From: a bacterium
Lineage (GTDB): Bacteria > Chloroflexota > Dormibacteria > Aeolococcales > Bog-877
NCBI GenBank assembly: GCA_021827985.1
Contig: JAKATL010000031.1
Location: 1 to 33,618 of the forward strand
Direction of reading: 5' to 3'
DNA: 33,618 nt
In this document: piece after piece, positions 16,640 through 23,857 of the stretch
How the letters are laid out: each line of letters starts with the position of its first letter
Numbering within the stretch: position 1 is the first letter of the stretch
The notes under the pieces: model-generated
The model's input: the letters and a program-made list of their open reading frames with translations, nothing else
What the model was told of the DNA's origin: nothing
The model's database searches: none
Translations under genes and position numbers: made by a program

Positions 16640-17479
16640 TCAGAAGGTGAAGAGGTCCAGCCCGCCCGCCACCGGGAGGGCGACCCCGGTCACGTAGGCG
16701 GCCTCGGGACTGGCCAGGTAGCAGACCGCGGCGGCGATGTCCTCGGGGCGGCCCAGCTCCCGCATCGCGGTGCGGAGCACCATGCGGTCCACCACGGAGG
16801 GAGGGGAGGTGCGGAAGCCCTCAGTCTCGATCGCCCCGGCCACCACCGCGTTGCTGGTGATGCGGTGGCGCGCCCCCTCCAGCGCCATGGAGCGCATCAG
16901 GCCCAGGATCCCGGCGGCGGTGGCCGCCACACTGGCGTCGCCGAAGCCTCCCTGCAGGGCGCTGACCGTGGACTTGTAGATGAGCCGGCCGTACCCTCTG
17001 GCGCGCATGTGGGGCCAGGCCGCCTGCGTGCAGTTGAACGCCCCCGTGAGGTTCACCTCCAGGTCCCGGCGCCAGAGCTCCGGAGAGAGGTCCATGATCT
17101 GACCCTGGTGGTCCGACACGCCGGCGCTGCTGACCAGGATGTCGAGGGATCCGAATTCCTCGGCCACCTGGTCGAAGACCTCGCGCACCCGCTGCCGGTC
17201 AGTGACGTCGAGCTGAACGGCGCGCGAGCGCCGGCCCATGCGGGTTATTTCGGCGGCCGTGGCCTCCGTGTGGACCTCTCCCTGGGACGCCATAACCTGG
17301 GCCATGACGCTCTCGCTCTTGGCGGCCACCCTCTCCACCTCGGGGTCCGATTCGGTGAGCAGATCGGTGACCACCACGTCGGCCCCGGCGCGGGCCAGGG
17401 CCAGCGCGTCTGCGCGGCCCAGGCCCCGGGAGGCTCCGGTCACCACCGCCACCCTGCCGCTGAGGTCGAACATGGACAT
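16640..17479 (-). CDS. short-chain dehydrogenase/reductase family protein lacking the catalytic YxxxK
   Basis: A 279-residue Rossmann protein with the SDR cofactor motif TGASRGLG (residues 15-22), LDVTD, VNLTGAF with its Asn, and the C-terminal GVALPVAGGL. It resembles 3-oxoacyl-ACP or 3-hydroxyacyl-CoA reductases. The catalytic region is altered. In GDASVAATAAGI the Tyr is V184 and the Lys is A188, the Ser 13 residues before is T171, and NNAG reads SSAG. The fold should be intact, but normal hydride-transfer chemistry is unlikely, so it may act as a binding or partner protein, or be decaying. A 40-residue insert (SDPEVERVAAKSESVM and on) follows strand 2. A TACACT box lies 10 nt before the ATG. 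Confidence 0.9.
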   Translation of the reverse strand: MSMFDLSGRVAVVTGASRGLGRADALALARAGADVVVTDLLTESDPEVERVAAKSESVMAQVMASQGEVHTEATAAEITRMGRRSRAVQLDVTDRQRVREVFDQVAEEFGSLDILVSSAGVSDHQGQIMDLSPELWRRDLEVNLTGAFNCTQAAWPHMRARGYGRLIYKSTVSALQGGFGDASVAATAAGILGLMRSMALEGARHRITSNAVVAGAIETEGFRTSPPSVVDRMVLRTAMRELGRPEDIAAAVCYLASPEAAYVTGVALPVAGGLDLFTF

Positions 17480-17556
17480 ACTCTCGTCGAGTGTATCCCT
17501 CCTGCTATGGTGCCCCGGGGCCCTAGGCGGGGCCCGGCGCAGTTCCCGGGAGGCCT

Positions 17557-18264
17557 ATGCGACCAGTAGTCGGCTGGAGCGCGATCGCTGCCGCCGCAGC
17601 GGTGACCTCGTCTCTCGCCCTGGCGGCTTGCGGCGGGAACGCCGAGTCGACGCGGAGCGGGCCGCGCATCCTGGCCGACGCTTCGGCCGCGATCAACTCG
17701 GTGAAGTCGTTCCGCATGTCCGCCAATGTCTCCACCTCGGGAGGGGTGGGCAGGTTCACCTTCGAGGTGGCCGGCAAGGGCGTGGGGGAGGGAACCTTCA
17801 GCCTCGGCAACCTGCAATTCCAGCTCGAGGAGGACCACGCCACCGACTACATCAAGAGCGCCAGCCTGTGGAGCAGCGTGGGCGGTGGAGCCTTGCAGCA
17901 GCTGCTCACCGGGCACTGGGTCTCAGTGCCGGCCTCGAACACCCTGGCCCAGCAGCTCACGAGTGGACTAGTGGCCCTCACCTCCCCGTCTCAGACCGCC
18001 GCCTCCCTCGCCAAAGGAGAGCCCAAGGCTCGACGGGAGGGAACCTCAAGCGTGGACGGCGAGGGGGTGGTGGTGGTTCGGGAAGCCGCTGGCGGAGAGG
18101 TGTTGGTGGCGACCCAGGGGCCGCCCTATCCGCTGGAGTTCCGCCTGGGCAAGGGGACCACCCTGTATCTCTCCGATTTCGGTGGGGCCTTCAACATCCA
18201 TCCCCCCGCCCACTCGCTCAGCCTGCTCAACGTGATCGCCGGGTTACAGTCTGGAGCGCCCTGA
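17557..18264 (+). CDS. LppX/LprAFG-like lipoprotein
   Basis: A 235-residue exported lipoprotein. The N-terminus has an Arg, a hydrophobic stretch and the lipobox L22-A23-A24-C25, followed by GGNAES, typical of a lipid-anchored mature end. The rest alternates short strands: ILADASAAINSVKSFRMSANV, then a beta-rich part with FTFEVAGKGVGEGTFSL. This matches the LppX_LprAFG fold, whose mycobacterial members carry lipids across the envelope; similarity here is by pattern only. GGGAGG stands close before the ATG. It is divergent from the SDR gene and converges on the MaoC pair with a 9-nt gap. Confidence 0.82.
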   Translation: MRPVVGWSAIAAAAAVTSSLALAACGGNAESTRSGPRILADASAAINSVKSFRMSANVSTSGGVGRFTFEVAGKGVGEGTFSLGNLQFQLEEDHATDYIKSASLWSSVGGGALQQLLTGHWVSVPASNTLAQQLTSGLVALTSPSQTAASLAKGEPKARREGTSSVDGEGVVVVREAAGGEVLVATQGPPYPLEFRLGKGTTLYLSDFGGAFNIHPPAHSLSLLNVIAGLQSGAP

Positions 18265-18273
18265 GGCACCGGC

Positions 18274-18693
18274 TCAGAGCGAGCGCAGCTCCATCTCCGC
18301 CTTGGTCAGGGCCGGCTCCCCTGATCCGTTGCGGGCCTCCAGCGTCAGCACCATCCGCCCGGTGCCCACTTCCTTTACCTGTGGTTGACCGCTGATCCGA
18401 TCTTCCGAGGGCACCGGCGCCGAGAACCGGCACGAGACCCGGGAGACGTAGGCCACCTCAGCCGCCCATTGCTCCAGAGGCGCCGCTGCGGCGGCCATGG
18501 TGAGGAGTCCGTGGGCGATGGTGGAGGGCAGACCAACGGCCCTGGCGAAGTTGGGGTCGAGGTGGATGGGGTTGTGGTCGCCCGAGGCCTCGGCGTATTC
18601 GTTGATCCGCGCCTGGGAGAGGCACACCGATAGCTCGGGCGGCTCTTGGCCCTCCCCGGGGGGCATGCTCTTCAGAGGTCCCGTGGCTCTCAC
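18274..18693 (-). CDS. MaoC-like hotdog dehydratase, catalytic subunit (HadB-like)
   Basis: A 139-residue hotdog protein. The hydratase-2 motif reads YAEASGDHNPIHLDPNFA, giving catalytic D39 and H44, followed by GLPSTIAHGLLTM. Such proteins hydrate enoyl thioesters or dehydrate (3R)-hydroxyacyl thioesters. Its GTG start overlaps the stop of the upstream gene by 4 nt (GTGA), so the two are translated together and most likely form a heterodimer as in mycobacterial HadAB. The first 18 residues are Pro/Gly-rich and untypical, but no later start with a ribosome site is visible. The substrate could be fatty-acyl-ACP or a short acyl-CoA. Confidence 0.88.
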   Translation of the reverse strand: MRATGPLKSMPPGEGQEPPELSVCLSQARINEYAEASGDHNPIHLDPNFARAVGLPSTIAHGLLTMAAAAAPLEQWAAEVAYVSRVSCRFSAPVPSEDRISGQPQVKEVGTGRMVLTLEARNGSGEPALTKAEMELRSL

Positions 18694-19100
18694 GGGGCGC
18701 TCCGGACCAGGAAGAGGCTGCGCGAGTGGGCGGCATCGTGCCCGCCCTGGTCCCGCCCCGTGCAGGTCAGCTCCAGGAAGACCATCCCCCGGCGCTCCTC
18801 TGCCCTGGTGATCTCGCCGCTCGGTGTCAGTTGCTCCCCGAACCGAATCGGCCGGTCGAACCAGAAGTCCTGCTCGCCATGCAGCAGACGGGGCAGGTCA
18901 AGTCCGACCTCACGGTCCGAAAAGAGGAGGGGAACGATGGGCCAGAGGAGGTAGACGGAGGCGAAGGTGGCCAGCGGCCGGCTCGGCTCCCAATCCGCCC
19001 CGTCCCATACCGCCCGAAGGTAGACGCGGTGCCGTTCACGATCCACGATCTGCGGGTCCGCCTCGTAGCGGCGGCCGAGGCACTCCGGATTGAAGGCCAT
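18690..19100 (-). CDS. MaoC N-terminal-type dehydratase subunit (HadA/HadC-like)
   Basis: A 136-residue protein of the MaoC_dehydrat_N (FAS1-like dehydratase) type. It opens with MAFNPECLGRRYEADPQIVD, has FASVYLLWPIV and LLHGEQDFWFDRPIRFGEQL, and ends with a beta-rich half, GMVFLELTCTGRDQGG. This family lacks the full catalytic pair and partners a MaoC subunit; the coupled gene downstream supplies it. The ATG at 19100 was chosen because it matches the family N-terminus and because TATGCT stands 9 nt upstream with no Shine-Dalgarno; an open frame continues to 19742 but shows no similarity and crosses the divergent gene. Confidence 0.87.
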   Translation of the reverse strand: MAFNPECLGRRYEADPQIVDRERHRVYLRAVWDGADWEPSRPLATFASVYLLWPIVPLLFSDREVGLDLPRLLHGEQDFWFDRPIRFGEQLTPSGEITRAEERRGMVFLELTCTGRDQGGHDAAHSRSLFLVRSAP

Positions 19101-19109
19101 GACTCGGCC

Positions 19110-19133
19110 AGCATACGCACTCGGTGCTAGATT
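19110..19133. promoter_or_regulatory. back-to-back -10 elements for two leaderless genes
   Basis: TATGCT on the minus strand (19115-19110) lies 9 nt before the MaoC-type start at 19100. TAGATT on the plus strand (19128-19133) lies 6 nt before the GTG at 19140. Neither gene has room for a ribosome site, so both transcripts probably begin at or next to the start codon. Confidence 0.55.
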
Positions 19134-19139
19134 GGCCCG

Positions 19140-20084
19140 GTGCCCACCTGGGCGACGTTGAGGGCGAGAGGTCGCCTCGGAAGGGGCACCTGGGCCGGTC
19201 GCTGGGGTTTGGTCGCCGCACTCGCCCTGCTCACCGCCGCCGTCGAGGTCGGTCCCACCGCCGTGGAGGGCCAGCACAGGCCCCCGGTCAGTCCACCTGC
19301 CCGCACCAGTCCGGCCGGTTATGACCAGCCAGGACCCAATCGTGATCAGGCTCGACTGCTGGCAATGAGGCTTCTGGCCGAGGCGTGGCTGCCCCCGGCC
19401 GCGACGGGGATGCCGGTGCCGACTCATGGGCCGCTGAGCCGGCCCCAGAGCACGTTCGCCGACGTCAACCTGATTGACCTGAGCGCCGCCTACCAGGCCA
19501 CCATGCGCACCTTCCTCGTCCAGGAGGAGCTGGCACGGCAAGCACCTCCCGGAACCAGCTACTCCGGTGGCGGCACCCTCTCCGGGCCGGGAACTCCTAA
19601 CGTGTACTCCCTGGCCTTCGCCCCGCGCCAGCTGCCCTCCTTCGCCGGGGCGGCTCAGCTGGTCTACTCGTACTACGGCTACGGGCCGCGGACCCTGATT
19701 CGGATCGACTCCGAGGTGGTCTGGCGTCCCTTCCGGGGTCAAGCCACCAAGCTGCCGCCCCGCTTGACCCGGGCAGAGGTCCGCTCCGTGCCCCAGACCA
19801 GCCCCACCTCGCTCCGTTCCCAGAGCTTCAGCCTCGGCCCCGGGGCGCAGCTGGGAAATCTCGTCTCCGCGGTCAACTCCGAGCCGGCGGCACCCCCGGG
19901 CTTCGTGGGCTGCGCCTTGATCCAGCAGATGATCACCGTGGACTTCTACGCCGGCTCGCGCCCTCTGGCCCAGTTGACCCTGTACGTGGGTTGCGCCGAC
20001 TTCACCCTGCGCCTCGATGGGCGGTCGATACTGCTACAGGTCAGCCCCACCCTGGGCGTACTCCAACGCCTCCTGCGCGGCTGA
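19140..20084 (+). CDS. secreted protein of unknown function
   Basis: A 314-residue protein I do not recognise. The N-terminus is basic (about four Arg) and then hydrophobic (WGLVAALALLTAAVEVGPTAVEG), a Sec-type signal or anchor. A Pro-rich linker precedes a mostly beta-sheet body with YSYYGYGPRTLIRIDSEVVW and, near the C-terminus, two cysteines in FVGCALIQQ and YVGCADF that could form a disulfide outside the cell. No catalytic motif is visible. The GTG at 19140 follows TAGATT by 6 nt, consistent with a leaderless message. A long hairpin covers its stop codon. The next genes encode cell-wall proteins, so an envelope role is likely. Confidence 0.75.
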   Translation: MPTWATLRARGRLGRGTWAGRWGLVAALALLTAAVEVGPTAVEGQHRPPVSPPARTSPAGYDQPGPNRDQARLLAMRLLAEAWLPPAATGMPVPTHGPLSRPQSTFADVNLIDLSAAYQATMRTFLVQEELARQAPPGTSYSGGGTLSGPGTPNVYSLAFAPRQLPSFAGAAQLVYSYYGYGPRTLIRIDSEVVWRPFRGQATKLPPRLTRAEVRSVPQTSPTSLRSQSFSLGPGAQLGNLVSAVNSEPAAPPGFVGCALIQQMITVDFYAGSRPLAQLTLYVGCADFTLRLDGRSILLQVSPTLGVLQRLLRG

Positions 20085-20149
20085 GCCGACCGTCCCCGGG
20101 CCTCTCCCCGACCTCCGACGGCCTCGCGTCGCCGGCGGACGGCTCAGCC
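20079..20149 (+). terminator. long hairpin over the stop codon, probable terminator
   Basis: GGCTGAGCC (20079-20087) pairs perfectly with GGCTCAGCC (20141-20149); a further GTCC (20092-20095) pairs with GGAC (20137-20140). The stem encloses the end of the secreted-protein gene, whose TGA is part of it. No T-tract follows, so intrinsic termination is not certain. Confidence 0.45.
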
Positions 20150-20160
20150 GGCTCCCAACT

Positions 20161-20190
20161 TTGACACCGCTTCCGCCCCTCTGGTAGGGT
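20161..20190 (+). promoter_or_regulatory. sigma-70-type promoter for the LysM-CHAP gene
   Basis: A perfect TTGACA at 20161-20166 and TAGGGT at 20185-20190 are 18 nt apart. Transcription would begin near 20197, giving a leader of about 50 nt to the TTG at 20247. It is the clearest two-box promoter in the window, directly behind the hairpin of the preceding gene. Confidence 0.65.
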
Positions 20191-20246
20191 GGCCAAGGTG
20201 CCGCTGGGGAGAGGCGGCCGGGCAAGGAAGCTTGGGGAGAAGCTGC

Positions 20247-21140
20247 TTGCAACATGGGAACTCGCGCCTCGTGCATGGTGCCGTGGCGCTGCTGGCGACC
20301 GGTTTGGTCGTGGTCGGGCTGCTGGACGGCACCCCCGGAGCGATCCAGGCGGCCTCCCAGTCCACCGGCTACTGGCCAGCCCCGGCGGCGGCCGGTGCCG
20401 GCCTCTACTACGACAAGCCGGCCGCGGTGCCGGGCAGCATCCCGGTCGTCCCCGCCCCGGTGGTGGACGCCACCTCTAGGTCGAGCCTTGCCACGCTGGC
20501 GGCCAGCCATGGCACCTCCGTGGTGGAGCTGGCCTGGGCCAACCAGGTTCCCGCCGGCGCCTCACCCCACTCGGGCCAACCCCTTCTCATCCCGCCCCCC
20601 GGTCCGGCGGTGCTCGTGCGGGTGCTGCCCGGGGAGGATCTGCAGTCCTTTGCGGCCCGCTTCCGGGTGAGCGCCGGGGTCGTGCTCAACTACAACAACC
20701 TGAGCGGGAGTCAGCTGGTGCCCGACACCTTCCTGCTCATGCCCAAGGCGGCGTCCCCCTCGTCGCTGCCGGTGCAGGATTTCCTGCCCCAGTCCGCCGG
20801 GGTTCCCGAGGTGACCCCCAGCCAGCCCCGCTCCCCCAATCCCTTCCCCTGGGGCCAGTGCACCTACTGGGTGGCCAGCCAGCGCTACGTGCCCTGGGAG
20901 GGCAACGCCATTGCCTGGTGGGCGGAAGCGCGAGCCTACGGCGTTCCCGAGGGGCTGGTGCCGGTGGCGGGGGCGATCGCGGTCTACGACATCGGCTACT
21001 ACGGGCACGTGGCCTACGTCACCAAGGTCTTGGCCAACGGCAGCTGGCAGCAGACCGAGATGAACGTCTACGGCCTGGGGGTCGAGGACACCCGCACCAT
21101 GGTCCCCGGCGAGGACGGATTCGTCGGCTTCATCTACTGA
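20247..21140 (+). CDS. secreted LysM-CHAP cell-wall protein
   Basis: A 297-residue exported peptidoglycan-active protein. A signal segment (LVHGAVALLATGLVVVGLL) is followed by a Pro/Ala linker. Two LysM-like repeats follow, SSLATLAASHGTSVVELAWAN and then LPGEDLQSFAARFRVSAGV, each ending in a pattern like QPLLIP. The CHAP amidase/endopeptidase domain covers about 195-297, with nucleophile C205 in PWGQCTYWV and H254 in YYGHVAYV; the domain closes with GFVGFIY. Start: TTG 20247 has GGGGAGA 6 nt before it; TTG 20232 is an alternative adding five residues. It lies just upstream of a D,D-carboxypeptidase gene, so the two likely remodel the wall together. Confidence 0.88.
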   Translation: MQHGNSRLVHGAVALLATGLVVVGLLDGTPGAIQAASQSTGYWPAPAAAGAGLYYDKPAAVPGSIPVVPAPVVDATSRSSLATLAASHGTSVVELAWANQVPAGASPHSGQPLLIPPPGPAVLVRVLPGEDLQSFAARFRVSAGVVLNYNNLSGSQLVPDTFLLMPKAASPSSLPVQDFLPQSAGVPEVTPSQPRSPNPFPWGQCTYWVASQRYVPWEGNAIAWWAEARAYGVPEGLVPVAGAIAVYDIGYYGHVAYVTKVLANGSWQQTEMNVYGLGVEDTRTMVPGEDGFVGFIY

Positions 21141-21236
21141 CCTCTGCCCGGCCCGCCTCGGCTTCGGCCCCGCGCGGAACCTGCCCGCCCCGCGCCGCGT
21201 TGGAATGGTCAGGATGCGAGTGCCGCAGGACGTGAC

Positions 21237-22454
21237 TTGACGGGGAACCGCGCCCCCTGGCGTCGCCTCCGGCTTCTCCTACCCGCTGTCCTGGTGCTGG
21301 TCGTGGCCATCGGCGCCCTGCAATACCTGCGGCCCATCCCGCCCATCCAGTTGGTTCGGGCTGCCCCCTCGACGGTGACCATCCCCGGGCGGCTGGCCCC
21401 CCTGCCCTGGCCCCAGTTCGGCGAGGCGGCGGTGGCCGTCGACGGCGTGGGCCTGGTGGGAAGCCACGGCGGCGACCAGGCGGAGCCGATCGGCAGTATC
21501 GCCAAGGTGATGACGGCGGTCCTGGTGCTCAAGGACCACCCCCTGCAGCTGGGCGCGCCGGGTCCCACGGTCACGGTGACCGCGACGGACGTCGCCACCT
21601 ACCAGCAGGACCTGGCCGGGGGGCAGTCCGTGGTCCCCGTGGCCACCGGTGAGGTGCTCACCGAGCTGCAGCTGCTGGAGGCCATGCTGATCCCCTCCGG
21701 CAATAACGTCGCCACCCTCCTCGCCCAGTGGGACGCCGGCAGCGAGAGCGCCTTCGTCAGCAAGATGAATGCCGAGGCTCATGCCCTGGGCCTGACCCAA
21801 ACGACCTACGCCGATGCCAGCGGGCTCTCCCCGGCCACCGTCAGCGACGCGGCCGACCAGACCCGGCTGGCCGAATACGCGTTGGCCAACCCGGTGTTCG
21901 CTCAGATCGTGGCCATGCCCCAGGTCACCCTCCCAGTGGCCGGGGTCACCTACAACGTGAACGCCGACGTGACCCACGGGGGCATCGTCGGGGTTAAGAC
22001 CGGCTCGACCCCGCAGGCCGGAGGCTGCTTCGTGTTCGCGTACCAGACCACCGTGGGGTCAAGGTCGGTACTGGTCGTGGGCGCGGTCCTCGGCCAGGGT
22101 GGCACCAGCGTCCTGGACGACGCCCTGGCAGCGGGGGTGCAGCTGGCCCACGCCCTGGGACCCCAGATACAGCTGTTCCCCCTGCTCAGCCCGGCGACGG
22201 TCGTGGCTCGGCTCGAACCGGCCTGGTCGACGCCGATCGCGGTCACCCCCTCGCAGGCCTACACGGCGCTGGGCTGGCCCGGTCTCAGACTTCACCTCCA
22301 GGTGGCCTCGCTTCGGCTCAGCACCGCCCTGCGGGCCAGCCAGAAGGTGGGAACCGTGATGGTGGAGTCGCCGGCCGGGCGAGTCTCCCTCCCCCTCGAG
22401 GCGCCCACCCCGGTTCGCGGTCCCTCGCTCCGATGGCGGCTCACCCGGATATGA
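21237..22454 (+). CDS. dacA: D-alanyl-D-alanine carboxypeptidase (S11, PBP5-like)
   Basis: A 405-residue membrane-anchored penicillin-binding protein that trims the terminal D-Ala of peptidoglycan stem peptides. An N-terminal signal anchor (LRLLLPAVLVLVVAIGALQYL) is followed by the peptidase domain. Its active-site motifs are S87-I-A-K90, S154-G-N156 and K254-T-G256, in the order and spacing of S11 enzymes. A C-terminal beta-rich part (about 300-390) takes the place of the PBP5 domain 2. The start is a TTG at 21237 with a weak GCAGGA upstream. A hairpin terminator follows 2 nt after the stop. Confidence 0.92.
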   Translation: MTGNRAPWRRLRLLLPAVLVLVVAIGALQYLRPIPPIQLVRAAPSTVTIPGRLAPLPWPQFGEAAVAVDGVGLVGSHGGDQAEPIGSIAKVMTAVLVLKDHPLQLGAPGPTVTVTATDVATYQQDLAGGQSVVPVATGEVLTELQLLEAMLIPSGNNVATLLAQWDAGSESAFVSKMNAEAHALGLTQTTYADASGLSPATVSDAADQTRLAEYALANPVFAQIVAMPQVTLPVAGVTYNVNADVTHGGIVGVKTGSTPQAGGCFVFAYQTTVGSRSVLVVGAVLGQGGTSVLDDALAAGVQLAHALGPQIQLFPLLSPATVVARLEPAWSTPIAVTPSQAYTALGWPGLRLHLQVASLRLSTALRASQKVGTVMVESPAGRVSLPLEAPTPVRGPSLRWRLTRI

Positions 22455-22456
22455 GC

Positions 22457-22481
22457 ATCAGGGTGGCCGAGCGCCCCTGAT
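22457..22481 (+). terminator. candidate intrinsic terminator behind dacA-type gene
   Basis: ATCAGGG (22457-22463) and CCCTGAT (22475-22481) form a perfect 7-bp stem with an 11-nt loop, followed by TCTT. It begins two bases after the carboxypeptidase stop. The T-run is short, so efficiency is uncertain. The rest of the gap to 22647 shows no gene; a TAACCT at about 22561 could serve the next gene. Confidence 0.5.
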
Positions 22482-22647
22482 TCTTCCGGGACGCTCATGG
22501 GGGGATGGCGCCAGGTGTCCGCGGTCGCCGCTCCCTGTCCGGCACAGCAGCTGGCGCGCTAACCTAAGAACCGGGGCCCCCAGTATCCGACCGAGATGGG
22601 CCGGCTCGCCCGGCCGCACTTCGTCGACCACTCCGGGGAGGATTCCG

Positions 22648-23124
22648 ATGGCCGAGGGCAAGAAGGCGAGCAGCAAGGGTGTGCGGGACTCCACGCCCGT
22701 AGCCCGGGGACGGGCGAATTCCTTCACCGAGGAGGAGCGCGCCGCCATGCGGGAGGCCGCCCGCGAGCGGCGGATCAACCAGTCCGACCCCGCGGCCGGC
22801 GAGCGCGAGGTTCTGGCCAAGATCGCGGAGATGCCAGAGTCCGATCGGGCGATCGCCGAGCGGCTGCATGACCTGGTCAGGGCGACAGCCCCTCACCTCA
22901 CGGCCCGGACCTGGTACGGCATGCCCGCGTACGGTCAGGGTGGGGCGATCCTGCTCTTCTTCCAGAGCGCTCAGAAGTTCAAGACCCGCTACGCGACCCT
23001 GGGCTTCAGCGACAAGGCCAAGCTGGATGACGGTGGGATGTGGCCCACCACTTATGCCCTCAAGCAGTTCGGGCCGGAGGAGGAGGCGCGGGTGGAGGAG
23101 CTGCTGCGCCGGGCGGTGGGCTGA
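22648..23124 (+). CDS. DUF1801 protein
   Basis: A 158-residue protein with a Lys/Arg/Glu-rich, probably disordered N-terminus (about 1-55) and a C-terminal DUF1801 (YdhG-like) domain with TARTWYGMPAYGQGGAILLFF, FKTRYATLGFSDKAKLDD and ALKQF. The domain is sometimes annotated as iron-chaperone-like, but its biochemical role is not settled. GGGGAGG 6 nt before the ATG supports the start. It converges on the response-regulator gene with a 34-nt gap. The basic N-terminus may help it bind nucleic acid; that is a guess. Confidence 0.87.
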   Translation: MAEGKKASSKGVRDSTPVARGRANSFTEEERAAMREAARERRINQSDPAAGEREVLAKIAEMPESDRAIAERLHDLVRATAPHLTARTWYGMPAYGQGGAILLFFQSAQKFKTRYATLGFSDKAKLDDGGMWPTTYALKQFGPEEEARVEELLRRAVG

Positions 23125-23158
23125 CGCCGAGGAGGGGCTACCGTGGGAGGGACTCCGC

Positions 23159-23857
23159 CTAGCCGGCGAAGCGGTAGCCGATCCCCGGGACGGAGTGGAT
23201 GTAGGTCGGGTGCTCTGCGCTGGGCTCGATCTTGCGCCGCAGGCGGTACACGTGGGCGTCCACGGTCCGGGTCTCGATCTCGACCTCGTATCCCCAGACT
23301 CGGCGCAGGAGTTCGGCCCGGCTCATCACCTGGCCCGGCCGGCTGGCCAGAAGGGCGAGCAGATTGAACTCGGTGAGGGTGAGGGGGACCTCCTGGTCGT
23401 CCCGGTAGACCTGCCGGCGGCGCAGGTCGATGCTGAGCCCAGGAAACTCGAACCGCTCCCGAGCCTGCTCCTGGGGGGCGGCGTCCGAGCGCCGAAGGTG
23501 TGCTCCGATTCGGGCCACCAGCTCGCGCACTTCGAAGGGCTTGACCACGTAGTCGTCGGCCCCCAGCTCCAGCCCCACCACCACATCGATGGTGTCGCTC
23601 TTGGCGGTGAGCATGATGATCGGTACCTTGTGGCCGTCGCTGCGGAGCTTGCGGCAGACGTCCAGCCCGCTCATCCCCGGCAGGTTGATGTCCAGAAGGA
23701 CCAGGTCGGGATTGCTCTGCTGGACCAACTCCAATCCCTCGGTGCCGGTGGCGGCCTCCAGAACCGTGTAGTGCTGGGGCTCACAGGCGAGCTTCACGAT
23801 CTCCCGGGTCGCGGGGTCGTCCTCAACCATGAGGATGGTCTTGTTGCCGCCGCTCAT
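23159..23857 (-). CDS. OmpR/PhoB-type response regulator
   Basis: A 232-residue two-component regulator. The receiver domain (1-120) has the acidic pocket VEDD, phosphorylation site D56 in LLDINLPG, Thr in MLTAKS and Lys in VVKPFE. The winged-helix output domain (about 130-230) has LTLTEFNLLALLASRPGQVM, RTVDAHVYRLRRKIE and VPGIGYRF. Its ATG overlaps the stop of the hybrid kinase gene (ATGA), so the two are translated together and are the cognate pair. The signal is unknown. Confidence 0.95.
   Translation of the reverse strand: MSGGNKTILMVEDDPATREIVKLACEPQHYTVLEAATGTEGLELVQQSNPDLVLLDINLPGMSGLDVCRKLRSDGHKVPIIMLTAKSDTIDVVVGLELGADDYVVKPFEVRELVARIGAHLRRSDAAPQEQARERFEFPGLSIDLRRRQVYRDDQEVPLTLTEFNLLALLASRPGQVMSRAELLRRVWGYEVEIETRTVDAHVYRLRRKIEPSAEHPTYIHSVPGIGYRFAG

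Noticed and set aside
20085..20246. Possible c-di-AMP (ydaO-type) riboswitch ahead of the LysM-CHAP gene
   Set aside because: Such genes often have one in actinobacteria, but the leader behind TTGACA/TAGGGT is only about 50 nt and no conserved core was seen.
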